Below are positions 45,801 through 54,281 of a stretch of DNA of 64,000 nucleotides, in pieces; position 1 is the stretch's first letter; every line of letters starts with the position of its first letter. The DNA is taken from positions 744,001-808,000 of the forward strand of contig NZ_JAOYOD010000001.1 in the NCBI RefSeq assembly GCF_025833875.1, in the 5' to 3' direction. Under the pieces are notes generated by a model that worked only from the letters and a program-made list of their open reading frames with translations, was not told the origin of the DNA and ran no database searches. A program made the position numbers and the translations under genes. The stretch is from Reichenbachiella ulvae. GTDB lineage: Bacteria > Bacteroidota > Bacteroidia > Cytophagales > Cyclobacteriaceae.

Positions 45801-45857
45801 TTCCTTAGCTACTATGGCAAGAAGATGTATGATCGCTCGTAGTAATGGTTCACTCAT
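42828..45857 (-). CDS. ABC transporter fusion: TerB-like domain, ATPase and ABC-2 type permease
   Basis: A 1009-residue single-chain exporter. The first 130 residues are helical and acidic, with KEDDVTEDERRAI and VADGEVSDRETILLNQIG, like the TerB/DjlA acid-binding repeats. A beta-rich segment (about 190-260) precedes an ABCG-type ATPase: Walker A with Lys281 (GGSGAGKSTLLN), signature TISGGQRKRLNIGLELL, and Walker B SVMFVDEPTSGLSS. A permease follows (about 575-780, last helix near 980-1005) with a long soluble coiled-coil insert (about 800-930). The half-transporter would work as a dimer. Substrate unknown. Similar fusions occur in the phylum. Confidence 0.88.
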   Translation of the reverse strand: MSEPLLRAIIHLLAIVAKEDDVTEDERRAIQEFLLENLNQKDSARYLKLFDEMTGAMTNGRKVEFSEEKEIEILATQVNQELAQQQKAVVILKVIELIVADGEVSDRETILLNQIGVAFRFEADDIANIKAFVMSKTRKDLDQNDILIVDSHKEEELKQAKFLFRENMEAPLAFFRIPKLDLYFAKYLGKENLTNNGVPIRSNKIFVFSAGSSIRGAKIAPVFYSDIISYYRKEGNETRISFVAEKVEFEFPNGNKGLRGIDIAESSGKLIGLMGGSGAGKSTLLNVLNGNDTPSSGSVRINGIDIHKDKNKIEGIIGYVPQDDLLIEELTVYENLHYAAQLCFTDKSPQELKELVEGTLSSLGLTATRNLKVGSPLQKTISGGQRKRLNIGLELLREPSVMFVDEPTSGLSSRDSENIMDLLKELSLRGKMIFVVIHQPSSDIFKMFDKLVILDVGGYQIYYGNPVEGVIYFKKIVKMLDKDDGSCAECGNVNSEQIFNIIETKVVDEYGQLTNTRKLNPKDWNMLFKVKMKIPEAEEAEEKPEKTLNIPNKLKQLAIFSRRDLAAKLSNKQYLFINLLEAPVLAGLLAFIIRYSTEDSEYTFNQNPNIPAFFFMAIIVALFMGLTVSAEEIFKDRKILKRESFLNLSRSSYLVSKMIILFALSAVQTILFVLIGDLILEIKGMTISFWLVLFSISCFANILGLNISSAFNSAVTIYILIPLLIIPQLILSGVVVNFDQLNPVLSNSNRVPVIGELMASKWGYEALVVHQFKDNEYTRNFYEQEQQLANAEFKSVYFYPAIENSIDYALENYQSEDDKIKQEVTKQLAMVQNELSKEMERFNVPLEKFKEIEQLDIEQFDLEVYEATDRFVKIMRKIYNNRMKTATDEKDKIAQAMSDTPEKAEKLNTLRDEYENEAIAFFLKNTTTKNRLEVTDEALVQKIYPIYKVPYPENALDFRAHFYAPYKHFWGQFYDTLNFNVVIIWLMSLFLFVALYFDLLKKLINSFGK

Positions 45858-45925
45858 TGTCTATTGTTCTCAAGTTGAGGTTGATGTTTTAAGGATTAAA
45901 TATAAGTCATAATCCTCCGTGTAAA

Positions 45926-45959
45926 AAAAAAGCATTGAGCGAAAACCCAATGCTTTTTT
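45926..45959 (-). terminator. Terminator of the 303-residue lipoprotein gene
   Basis: AAAAAAGCATTG (45926-45937) and CAATGCTTTTTT (45948-45959) form a 12-bp stem with a 10-base loop. On the minus strand a run of Ts continues past the stem. It separates the lipoprotein gene from the ABC fusion gene downstream. Confidence 0.88.
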
Positions 45960-45979
45960 TAGATAGGATGATATGCCAA

Positions 45980-46891
45980 TTATTGGACCATCTCTCCTCT
46001 GATTCTTTTTACTTCTTTGATGATATCAACCAAAAGCTCTTTGTCCAATTTCAAAGTAGGATCTTGATTTTTGATTCTTTCATCAATATTTTTCAAATCT
46101 TCTTTATAAAGTTCTTTTAGGATATCGAACTCAGCGATTACATCAGCAATGATTGGATCACTTTCTAAATCCTTAAGCAACTGAGTGATGTCTTCCAGAG
46201 ACTTTCTTTGATCGATGATTACTCTTACGATAGGCTCAAGAATCAAATTCTTGCTTTCTTCTGGTAGTAAGTCTTCTGGGTAAGTATCCAATACCATTAC
46301 AGAAAGATAAAGACCTTCGATATAGCTACCAGAAAGCACTAATGCAACCATTTGAAGTCTGTCAGTTTCTTCTAGCTTTTGCTCAGCTACCTCCATGGCA
46401 TAGTTGATCAGGTTTGCCAAAGAGTCTTTGTTGCCAAGATTCTTTTCGAATCTTTCCATCATCTCTAGTTCGAAGGCAGAGGAAATACCAATTTGGTCTG
46501 CGAGCTTTTGGCTTGCCTCCATGTATTTCAATGCATCCTGCACTTGGTCATATGACGACAAGTATCCAATGTCTGAAGCATATGCTCCCAGATTCATCGC
46601 TGCCTTGTCTGCTGAGTTATAATATTTTTTTGCGTTTTCTACTGGGTTAATGATGTCAGCATTGAAATCCGCACCAGTAGCCATCAACATGTAAGGTACT
46701 TCCGATGGAGGAGGCATGTCGTGAACTACTTTGTCTATTTCTTCAATTAGTTGATTTTCAGCTTCTTCAAATACTTCCGCTTCAGCTTCTAGCTCTCCTT
46801 TAGATTTTTTCTTGTCATCTCCACAGGCAGCTACCAAGAATAACAAGGCGCCAACAGCGAAAAAGTTGAGTATATGTCTTACGTTCATCAT
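45980..46891 (-). CDS. Lipoprotein, helical, function unknown
   Basis: A 303-residue protein with a lipoprotein signal (ALLFLVAACGDDKKK). The rest is almost all helical, with AFELEMMERFEKNLGNKDSLANLINYAMEVAEQKL, LVLSGSYIEGLYLSVMVLDTYPEDLLPE and EESKNLILEPIVRVIIDQRKSLEDITQLLKDL. No named domain is recognised. Helical lipoproteins of this size are common in the phylum. It is followed by its own terminator, so it is a single-gene unit separate from the ABC fusion. Confidence 0.82.
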   Translation of the reverse strand: MMNVRHILNFFAVGALLFLVAACGDDKKKSKGELEAEAEVFEEAENQLIEEIDKVVHDMPPPSEVPYMLMATGADFNADIINPVENAKKYYNSADKAAMNLGAYASDIGYLSSYDQVQDALKYMEASQKLADQIGISSAFELEMMERFEKNLGNKDSLANLINYAMEVAEQKLEETDRLQMVALVLSGSYIEGLYLSVMVLDTYPEDLLPEESKNLILEPIVRVIIDQRKSLEDITQLLKDLESDPIIADVIAEFDILKELYKEDLKNIDERIKNQDPTLKLDKELLVDIIKEVKRIRGEMVQ

Positions 46892-46994
46892 TGTTAGTTA
46901 TGAATTTTCTTAAAGCCAATTTTAACTCATTTTTATAAAGTAATAAAACGTTGGCTTGTTTAATTTGGCTTGATACTTGAGCTTTTTCGATTAT

Positions 46995-47678
46995 ATGGAC
47001 TTGAAACCATTTCTTATGATTAATGGATACCCGTGCATCTTAAATTCAGTTATTCGTGATTCGATGTTAGGAGTATTGGTGCTGATATGCTGGGTTCCTT
47101 ATGCCTGTTTAGGTCAGGTGGATACGAGCTACTATGCCGACGGTAAAAAGAAATCTGTCGGTGAACTAGTAGAAGGAACTAAAACGGGTCCTTGGGTTTA
47201 CTTTTATCCCAATGGACAGATCAATAGTGAGGAACATTATGATAGGGGGAGTTTAGAAGGTGAGGCTAGATCTTATTATCCTGATGGTACCCTGAAGAGC
47301 TTAGAGAACTATAGTCGGGATTATCTGGTGGATAGTGGCTTTTATTATCATCCAAATGGTGCTTTGCATCGGAAAGGGGAGTATAGTGATGGTTTGTATA
47401 CTGGCGTCTGGTTGTCTTACTATCCAAATGGTCAGTTAAAGAGTAAGGGTGAATACGAACTCGGAGAGCCCAATGGATACTGGGAGGTGTATGATGAAGA
47501 TGGTGATCCTATCCAAAAAGGATCTTATATCAACAACAAGGAAGACGGTTTATGGCAATTCTTCGATGATGATGGGGGCCTCAGCTATGAAGGGAACTAC
47601 TCCCATGGTAAGGAGGTGGGTAAATGGTACAAGTACAACCGAAGGGGAAAGAAGAAACTTTATATAGGTTATCAGTAA
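46995..47678 (+). CDS. Exported MORN-repeat-like (YwqK-type) protein
   Basis: Repeats of about 23 residues of the form G-x-W-x-x-Y-Y-P-N-G-Q-L-K-S-x-G-x-Y fill the protein: WVYFYPNGQINSEEHYDRG, ARSYYPDGTLKSLENYSRD, VWLSYYPNGQLKSKGEYELG and three more. Start choices are the ATG at 46995, a TTG at 46977, or an ATG at 47064 that would make a tidy signal peptide (MLGVLVLICWVPYACLG). The hydrophobic segment suggests export. MORN-like repeats form open beta sheets and bind lipids or proteins; no specific role can be given. Its last seven bases overlap the convergent kinase gene. Confidence 0.8.
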   Translation: MDLKPFLMINGYPCILNSVIRDSMLGVLVLICWVPYACLGQVDTSYYADGKKKSVGELVEGTKTGPWVYFYPNGQINSEEHYDRGSLEGEARSYYPDGTLKSLENYSRDYLVDSGFYYHPNGALHRKGEYSDGLYTGVWLSYYPNGQLKSKGEYELGEPNGYWEVYDEDGDPIQKGSYINNKEDGLWQFFDDDGGLSYEGNYSHGKEVGKWYKYNRRGKKKLYIGYQ

Positions 47679-49411
47679 GGCAAAACAATTTTGAAGGTAG
47701 TCCCTATTTCTGGGAAGCTCTCAAAAGAGATTTTACCGCTTAGTTTTTCTACCGCTGATTTCAACAAGAAAAGACCAAGGCCTGTCCCTTTGCTGTTGTT
47801 GTGCGCTCTGAAGAACATGTCGAAGATTTTGGGTTGATTGTGCTCCTCAATGCCAATACCCGTATCGTGAACCTGAATGACCATATCCCGTTTGCGTCCG
47901 TAGATTTTGATATTAACCTTGCCCGTTTCGTCAGTTTTTGAATATTTAATGGCGTTTTCGATCAAGTTTTGAACAATCGTGGTAATGGTGCTTTCGTCAC
48001 TGTACATTTCCAATGCAGCGTCAACTTTGATGCTAAATTCTAAGTTGTCAAAGTTTTCCATGAAACGATAGGAATCGATAATGTCCGCCAAGATGCCATT
48101 GAAATTGATTCTTTTCTTCTCAAGTTTCTTTTCCTTGATTTGGGTTACGTTGATGAAATCCAGAACGATCGTGTTGAGCCTGTTGATCTCTTTGTTGTAG
48201 ATGCCGAAATACTCCATTGGTTTTTCGTCTGAGATGTCATGCTCTACTATGTTGTAAAGTCCCATCAGCGAAGAAATGGGTCCTCTCAGGTCATGAGCAA
48301 CCTTGTAAACAAAGGTGTCCAATTCCTTGTTTTTCTTTTCTATGTTCTCGTTGATGGCTTTTTGCCAGATCGCTTCTTTTTCGATCATCTCCATTTCAGA
48401 TAGCGATTTGATCGAGCTGATGACGTTTTTGGTTTCTTTTTTCTCTACCTGGGTTTTGTATTCTGTGTAGCCTTCCAGGTATTCCAATGCATCTTCTGAT
48501 CGCCCTTCTGATTTGGCGATTTCGTACAGTACATGATAGGCTTTGTACAACAGGAGGAAATGTCTTGAAACCTTTCCAATCTTTAAGCTTTCATGTAGCG
48601 CTATTTTGGCCTGTCCGATGTTGTTGGTTCTGAAATATAGGATGCCCAATTTGTTGAAGGCCATCATTTGACCTATTTGATCACCCATCTCAGAATGGAT
48701 TTCTTTACCTTTTAAGAAAAGTTTTTCGGCCGTGTTATAATTGCTTTTGGCCAATTCTACTTTGCCCAGACCATAATAGCCATAGCCAAGACCTCTTTTG
48801 TCTTTGGTTTCTTTTTTTAGCTCTATGCTTTTTTTGATGGTCTTTTCTGCCAGGTCAATCTTGCCGTTTTTCAGGTAGATACCCGATAGTGGGTTATAGG
48901 CGTTTGAGATCCCGTTATCATCATTGTTGAGCTTCGAAACTTCGATACACTTATGGTAGGTCTGTTCTGCTTTTTGATAATCCTGAAACAGTTCGTAAAT
49001 AGAAGCAATGGCCTTAAGTGCTCTTGATTGCCCAAATAAGTCTTCGGATTGAATGAAAAGGGCATGACTTTCGAGGAGGTATTTTAGTGCCTTGTGATAA
49101 TTGTCAGTTTTGTAAAGTGTACTGCCAAGGGTGTAATAACACATGGCCATGCCATCATCTATATGATTTTTCTCAAAATAACTGAGTGCTTTTTGAGTGT
49201 AGTACTCACTCTGAGTGGTGTCACTCAAAATCATATAATAATAACCCAAATAGCAATTGGCATAGGCCTGATGGTAATCGTCGTAGTTAAGGGCACAACG
49301 ATTGATCACCTTCTGAGCAATTTGAATGGCGCTGGGAAGGTCACTTACCCTTTGGGCAAATGACTTCTTAAGCAATGCATCCAGTCTTCTGTTTGAAGCA
49401 ATGGCAGTCAT
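47672..49411 (-). CDS. Cytoplasmic TPR-containing sensor histidine kinase
   Basis: A 579-residue protein with tetratricopeptide repeats across about residues 20-310 (for example AYANCYLGYYYMILSDTTQSE, MAFNKLGILYFRTNNIGQAKIALHESL), a short coiled linker, and a HisKA/HATPase unit. His373 lies in FVYKVAHDLRGPISSLMGL; the ATPase has IVQNLIENAIKYSK (N box), VHDTGIGIEEHNQPKIFDMFFRAH (G1/F) and GTGLGLFLLKSAVEKL (G2). No membrane segment or signal peptide is seen, so the TPRs probably sense a protein partner in the cytoplasm. No response regulator is adjacent. Confidence 0.92.
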   Translation of the reverse strand: MTAIASNRRLDALLKKSFAQRVSDLPSAIQIAQKVINRCALNYDDYHQAYANCYLGYYYMILSDTTQSEYYTQKALSYFEKNHIDDGMAMCYYTLGSTLYKTDNYHKALKYLLESHALFIQSEDLFGQSRALKAIASIYELFQDYQKAEQTYHKCIEVSKLNNDDNGISNAYNPLSGIYLKNGKIDLAEKTIKKSIELKKETKDKRGLGYGYYGLGKVELAKSNYNTAEKLFLKGKEIHSEMGDQIGQMMAFNKLGILYFRTNNIGQAKIALHESLKIGKVSRHFLLLYKAYHVLYEIAKSEGRSEDALEYLEGYTEYKTQVEKKETKNVISSIKSLSEMEMIEKEAIWQKAINENIEKKNKELDTFVYKVAHDLRGPISSLMGLYNIVEHDISDEKPMEYFGIYNKEINRLNTIVLDFINVTQIKEKKLEKKRINFNGILADIIDSYRFMENFDNLEFSIKVDAALEMYSDESTITTIVQNLIENAIKYSKTDETGKVNIKIYGRKRDMVIQVHDTGIGIEEHNQPKIFDMFFRAHNNSKGTGLGLFLLKSAVEKLSGKISFESFPEIGTTFKIVLPY

Positions 49412-49657
49412 TAAGTCTAGTGTCTTTTTCTCGAATTTAGCTAGGTGTAACTCTCAAATATATAAAGCTAAATGCTAATAATCATTATAAATAATTTAAA
49501 CACTCAATTTTATTTTGTTAGAATTCAGCGGATTAGAGTTCTTTGGCTCGTTTTTCGCTTAAGTCTTGGGGCATAAATTGAGATAGATGTCGAAACTATG
49601 GTTTTGATTTAGGGGTATAAATATGAAATTTGCCTTCCCAAAGATTGGAATGACACT

Positions 49658-49804
49658 ATGAAGCGATCGAAGAAAATATTTCTATTAATAGCCCTACTGT
49701 TTCTAATTATTCTCGTCTTCTTTGTAATCGACTTTGCCAAAAGAACGAAGTTTAGAAGACCTGCAGGTAGCATAGTATTGAGTGAAGAACAACACATCGC
49801 ATGA
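49658..49804 (+). CDS. 48-residue single-helix membrane protein coupled to LptF/G
   Basis: An ATG at 49658 opens 48 codons ending TGA at 49802-49804, overlapping the next gene's ATG as ATGA. The product has a basic start (MKRSKKI), one hydrophobic helix (about 7-25, FLLIALLFLIILVFFVIDF) and a short basic, then acidic tail. The start also overlaps the stop of a 12-codon frame (49623-49661) that has an AGGGG eight bases before its ATG. The overlap and membrane topology argue it is real; function unknown. Confidence 0.6.
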   Translation: MKRSKKIFLLIALLFLIILVFFVIDFAKRTKFRRPAGSIVLSEEQHIA

Positions 49805-51570
49805 AAAAGCTTGATAAGCTCATTTTAAAATCTTTCATCGGGCCATTTATTTTGACCTTTTTGGTAGCGGTCTTTATTCTGCTCATTCAGTATATGCTCA
49901 AATATTTCGATGACTTCATCGGGAAGGATTTGGGGATTGGTGTTTTTGGTGAGTTGATGATGTATTTCAGTATCAATATGGTGCCGATGGCTTTGCCTTT
50001 GGCGATATTGATTTCCTCACTGATGACCTATGGTAAATTGGGTGAGCATTTTGAACTGACAGCTATTAAGAGTGCCGGGATTTCACTTCCGAGGGTACTT
50101 CTTCCAACCTTTGTTTTTGTCATATTTATAGCTATCGCAGCTTTTTTTATAAACAATTATCTTGTTCCTCATGCTAATCTAAGAGCCTATAGTTTGCTCT
50201 ATGATATCAAGCAGCAAAAACCTGCATTGGACTTGAGAGAAGGGCAATTCTACGATGGGATTCCAAAATACAGCATCAAGGTGAGTAAAAAGCACAAGGA
50301 TGGTGTAGCTATGTCTGACGTGGTTATCTATGATCACACGAACTCTAATGGAAACAAAAAAATCATTCTGGCGGACTCTTGTAGGATGTACACATTCATC
50401 AATGATAGGTATCTGATGATGGAGCTGTACAATGGTAATTATTATGTGGAGGAGGAAACCAAGGAATCTCGCAAGAATGAAATCCCACAATTTATCCGAA
50501 CCAATTTTGGACGAATGGACATCGTTTTTAGTTTGGCGTCATTTGATTTGGACAGGACAGATATGGATTTGTTTTCTGGTAATCGTTACATGAAAAGTGT
50601 AAATGAGCTCGGAGAGAGTATAGACTCTATGGCTCTCGATCAATCTGAAGTGCATTTCAAGTTGTATAGCTCAGTTGGGACTAGCTATCGACTGATTATG
50701 GGGGGGTATATCCCGCCCAATGAGCGTTTGTTGGAAAAGCAGATTTTTAGGGATTCTATAAGATCTGCCAATCAGCAAAAAGATAGTTTGAAAGCCCTGA
50801 CAACAAAAACTCCTGAAGAGTTAGACTCTATCGTTTTGGCCAGAAGGAATGCAGTAGATAGTGGCGCAGCTCCTTTGTCTAAGATTCCAAGTAATATAAA
50901 ATCGTCTGTTACCGCTAGTCTGCCTTCTCGAGCAATTGAAAACGAAAGTTCTATTCAGCAAACGCTTAAGTTTTTAGAAAACAAAGAGAAGAAAAAACTT
51001 AAAAATGATTCTTTGTTTTTAGCCCTTGATCAAATTGATACGGTCAAGGCGGAGATAGATACTTTCTTTATGTCTGCAGATAAATCCAAGCAGGCTTATA
51101 CCAAAGCACTGAGTATTGCTCGTGGAATTAAAACTTCTTTTAATAGTTCTATCAATCGAACGGAGTATTTCCAACGAGCCATAGATTCTCATACGGTGGA
51201 GAAGTATAAAAAGTATGCACAGTCTTTCGCCTGTATCATTATGTTTCTCATAGGTGCGCCATTGGGAGCGATTATTAAGAGAGGAGGACTTGGATTGCCC
51301 GTGATCGTTGGGGTGATTTTCTTTATCATCTTTTATGTCTTCACCAGTGCTAGCGACAAATGGGCCAAGGGAGGTATCGTAGATGGAATGATCGCTGCAT
51401 GGATGGCCAATGCGGTACTGCTACCTTTTGGAGTTCTCTTTTTGGTTCAGGCCTGGAAGGATGCCAAATTGTTTGATACAGACTTCTACAATGTGCTGAT
51501 AGAAAGAGCGATGAGAGCATGGAAGGGCAGAGGGGATTTCTGGTCAAAATTTAGTTTGAAGCGATCATAG
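49801..51570 (+). CDS. LptF/LptG family (YjgP/YjgQ) lipopolysaccharide export permease
   Basis: The 589-residue protein is much longer than the roughly 360-residue enterobacterial LptF/G. Three N-terminal membrane helices (about 13-35, 55-75, 97-118) begin with LDKLILKSFIGPFILTFLVAVFI and contain PLAILISSLMTYGKLGEHFELTAIKSAGIS, the coupling region. A large periplasmic beta domain with a charged helical insert spans about 130-460. Three more helices close the protein (FACIIMFLIGAPLGAIIKRGGLGLPV onward). It forms the membrane part of LptB2FG, which extracts LPS. Only one family member is seen here, so it could be LptF or LptG. It is translationally coupled to the small ORF upstream. Confidence 0.9.
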   Translation: MKKLDKLILKSFIGPFILTFLVAVFILLIQYMLKYFDDFIGKDLGIGVFGELMMYFSINMVPMALPLAILISSLMTYGKLGEHFELTAIKSAGISLPRVLLPTFVFVIFIAIAAFFINNYLVPHANLRAYSLLYDIKQQKPALDLREGQFYDGIPKYSIKVSKKHKDGVAMSDVVIYDHTNSNGNKKIILADSCRMYTFINDRYLMMELYNGNYYVEEETKESRKNEIPQFIRTNFGRMDIVFSLASFDLDRTDMDLFSGNRYMKSVNELGESIDSMALDQSEVHFKLYSSVGTSYRLIMGGYIPPNERLLEKQIFRDSIRSANQQKDSLKALTTKTPEELDSIVLARRNAVDSGAAPLSKIPSNIKSSVTASLPSRAIENESSIQQTLKFLENKEKKKLKNDSLFLALDQIDTVKAEIDTFFMSADKSKQAYTKALSIARGIKTSFNSSINRTEYFQRAIDSHTVEKYKKYAQSFACIIMFLIGAPLGAIIKRGGLGLPVIVGVIFFIIFYVFTSASDKWAKGGIVDGMIAAWMANAVLLPFGVLFLVQAWKDAKLFDTDFYNVLIERAMRAWKGRGDFWSKFSLKRS

Positions 51571-51590
51571 GTTATTAATAGGGATTTATC

Positions 51591-51598
51591 TAGCTTTG
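51591..51598 (+). promoter_or_regulatory. -7 box for rpsO
   Basis: TAGCTTTG matches TAnnTTTG and lies 39 bases before the rpsO ATG. A matching -33 element is not clear. Confidence 0.55.
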
Positions 51599-51637
51599 CA
51601 GCTTTAATAAAATAATTAAGTAAACTTTTTACTAGTC

Positions 51638-51913
51638 ATGTATTTAGAAACAGAAAAGAAACAAGAGTTGTTTGCAAATCATGGTCGGTTGAAGTCGAAA
51701 ACGGATTCAGGTTCTGCGGAATCACAAATCGCGCTTTTCACTTACCGAATCACGCATTTGACCGAGCACTTGAAGACGCACAAAAAAGATCACTCTACTA
51801 GAAAGGGTCTTTTGAGATTGGTAGGTAAGAGAAGAAAATTGCTCGACTACCTAATGAAAAACGATATCGAACGCTACAGAGCAACTATTGCTGATCTGGG
51901 CATTAGAAAATAA
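51638..51913 (+). CDS. rpsO: 30S ribosomal protein S15
   Basis: The 91-residue protein has the S15 signature across the helical bundle: [50 protein letters not shown]15 binds 16S rRNA at the central domain junction early in 30S assembly. It is followed 124 bases later by pnp, the same order as in many bacteria, with a terminator-like hairpin between. Confidence 0.97.
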   Translation: MYLETEKKQELFANHGRLKSKTDSGSAESQIALFTYRITHLTEHLKTHKKDHSTRKGLLRLVGKRRKLLDYLMKNDIERYRATIADLGIRK

Positions 51914-51925
51914 GATTATGCGCAA

Positions 51926-51957
51926 AAAGGGAATTCATGATATGGATTCCCTTTCTT
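51926..51957 (+). terminator. Terminator or attenuator between rpsO and pnp
   Basis: AAAGGGAAT (51926-51934) pairs with ATTCCCTTT (51946-51954), with an 11-base loop and a T-rich tail (CTTG). No separate pnp promoter of the TAnnTTTG type is visible, so partial read-through may feed pnp. Confidence 0.7.
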
Positions 51958-52037
51958 GTTACTTTCTCACTCCTTTTTATTGAAATTTTGACATCACTCA
52001 CACTCAATTCAATTAGTCAAAATTTAAAGCATTTTTT

Positions 52038-54182
52038 ATGTCATTAAACGTAGTAACTAAGTCCGTCAAATTAAGTGACGGCAGAGAGATTACTATAGAA
52101 ACCGGTAAATTGGCCAAGCAGGCTGATGGTTCTGTAGTATTGAAAATGGGCAACACCATGTTGCTCGCAACAGTAGTATCCTCTAAGGATGCGAAAGACG
52201 ATGTGGACTTCCTTCCTTTGTCTGTAGACTATCAGGAGAAGTTTGCTTCGGCTGGTAAAATACCAGGTGGCTTTTTGAAGAGAGAGGGTAGATTGTCAGA
52301 TCAGGAAGTATTGATCTGTAGATTGGTGGATAGAGCACTGAGACCTTTGTTTCCAGATGACTACCATGCAGATACGCAGGTTTTCATTCAGTTGATTTCA
52401 TTGGGAGATGGGGATTTACCAGATGCATTGGCTGCATTGGCTGCTTCGGCTGCTATTTCAGTTTCTGACATTCCTTTCAACGGGCCTATTTCTGAAGTAA
52501 GAGTTGCTTACAAGGAGGGTGAATACCTAATCAATCCTACTAAAGCTGCTTTAGAAGGGGCTGAATTGGATATGATCATTGCAGGATCTGCTACTGACAT
52601 CATGATGGTGGAAGGTGAAATGCATGAGGTATCAGAAGATATTATGATCGGTGCGATCAAAGCGGCCCATGATGCCATCAAAGAGCAATGTGCGCTGCAA
52701 GTAGAATTGGCAGAGGCTGTTGGTTCGTTGGTAAAGAGAGAGTACAATCACGAGACTCATGATGAGGAATTGGCTGCAGATATCAAAGCCAAGACTTATG
52801 ACAAAATCTACGCAGTAGCCAAAGAAGGTATCGCTGATAAAGCATTAAGAAAAGAGAAGCTTACTGCGATAAAAGATGAATACATAGAGTCTCTTCCAGA
52901 ATTGCCAGAAGGTGAGGAATACAGCGATTTCTTGATCAACAAGTATTTCCACAAAACGGAAAAAGAAGCAATTAGAAACTGCGTACTTGACACAAGAGTA
53001 AGATTGGATGGTCGTCAGTTAGACGAAATCAGACCTATCTGGAGTGAGGTAGATTACCTTCCTTCTGCTCACGGTTCAGCTGTGTTTACAAGAGGGGAGA
53101 CTCAGTCTTTGACTTCTGTGACATTGGGTACTAAGATGGACGAGCAAATGATCGATGGTGCTGTTCATTCTGGTTATAACAAATTCATCCTTCACTACAA
53201 TTTCCCAGGCTTCTCTACAGGAGAGGTAAGACCAAACAGAGGTCCTGGACGTAGAGAAGTAGGTCATGGTAACCTGGCTTGGAGAGCGTTGAAGCCTATG
53301 CTTCCTCCAGACGATGAGAATCCATACACGATCCGTGTAGTTTCTGATATTTTGGAATCAAATGGTTCGTCTTCGATGGCGACTGTATGTGCGGGTGCTT
53401 TGGCATTGATGGATGCAGGTGTACCATTGAAAAGACCAGTATCAGGTATCGCTATGGGGATGATTTCTGATTCTGAAACTGGAAAGTATGCGATTCTTTC
53501 AGATATTTTGGGAGATGAAGATCACCTGGGTGACATGGACTTCAAAGTAACAGGTACTGACGAAGGTATCACTGCTTGTCAAATGGATATCAAAGTTGAT
53601 GGTTTGTCATACGAAGTATTGACAGAAGCTTTGATGCAGGCGAAAGCAGGTAGAGAGCATATCCTGGGTAAAATCAAGGAAACACTTTCTGAGCCAAGAG
53701 CTGATTTGAAATCTCATGCTCCAAGATCTAAGGTAGTAAGAATACCTAAAGAGTTGATTGGTGCTGTAATCGGACCAGGTGGTAAGATCATTCAGGAGAT
53801 CCAAAAAGAATCTGGAGCTACTATCTCGGTAGATGAGGATGACAAAAACGGTATCGTTAGCATTTTTGCTACTGATGGCAAGGCCATGGAGGATGCTTAC
53901 AGAAGAATCAACAACATCACGGCTATGCCAGAAGAAGGTGAGATCTATGTAGGTAAGGTGAAATCGATTCAGCCATTTGGAGCTTTCATCGAGTTCATGC
54001 CTGGTAAAGATGGTTTGCTTCACATCTCAGAGATCAAGTGGGAACGCGTCGAGAAAATGGACGGTATCATGGAGATCGGTGAGGAAGTAAAAGTGAAATT
54101 GATCGAAATCGATAAGAAAACTGGTAAGTTCAGGTTGTCTAGAAAGGCGATCTTGCCAAAGCCAGAAAAGAAAAAGGACTAA
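52038..54182 (+). CDS. pnp: Polyribonucleotide nucleotidyltransferase (PNPase)
   Basis: The 714-residue enzyme degrades RNA 3' to 5' with phosphate. The two RNase PH-like domains show [23 protein letters not shown] and [27 protein letters not shown] with [39 protein letters not shown] motif present as [15 protein letters not shown]. The KH domain (about 565-625) has [20 protein letters not shown] and the S1 domain (about 635-705) has [28 protein letters not shown]. It is likely transcribed together with rpsO. Confidence 0.97.
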   Translation: MSLNVVTKSVKLSDGREITIETGKLAKQADGSVVLKMGNTMLLATVVSSKDAKDDVDFLPLSVDYQEKFASAGKIPGGFLKREGRLSDQEVLICRLVDRALRPLFPDDYHADTQVFIQLISLGDGDLPDALAALAASAAISVSDIPFNGPISEVRVAYKEGEYLINPTKAALEGAELDMIIAGSATDIMMVEGEMHEVSEDIMIGAIKAAHDAIKEQCALQVELAEAVGSLVKREYNHETHDEELAADIKAKTYDKIYAVAKEGIADKALRKEKLTAIKDEYIESLPELPEGEEYSDFLINKYFHKTEKEAIRNCVLDTRVRLDGRQLDEIRPIWSEVDYLPSAHGSAVFTRGETQSLTSVTLGTKMDEQMIDGAVHSGYNKFILHYNFPGFSTGEVRPNRGPGRREVGHGNLAWRALKPMLPPDDENPYTIRVVSDILESNGSSSMATVCAGALALMDAGVPLKRPVSGIAMGMISDSETGKYAILSDILGDEDHLGDMDFKVTGTDEGITACQMDIKVDGLSYEVLTEALMQAKAGREHILGKIKETLSEPRADLKSHAPRSKVVRIPKELIGAVIGPGGKIIQEIQKESGATISVDEDDKNGIVSIFATDGKAMEDAYRRINNITAMPEEGEIYVGKVKSIQPFGAFIEFMPGKDGLLHISEIKWERVEKMDGIMEIGEEVKVKLIEIDKKTGKFRLSRKAILPKPEKKKD

Positions 54183-54201
54183 GATCCTGAAATAAAATCA
54201 G

Positions 54202-54235
54202 AAAGCCATTTGCTGCAAAGCGAATGGCTTTTTTT
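54202..54235 (+). terminator. Terminator after pnp
   Basis: AAAGCCATT (54202-54210) and AATGGCTTT (54223-54231) form the stem, with extra GC/GC pairing inside, followed by a run of Ts. Confidence 0.9.
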
Positions 54236-54281
54236 GTGCCTGAATCTCAATGTCGGTTTTAGATCTTAAGTAGGTGATTAC

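Noticed and set aside
49609..49797. 62-codon minus-strand frame upstream of LptF/G
   Set aside because: It is antisense to the ATGA-coupled 48-residue membrane ORF and has no upstream signals.
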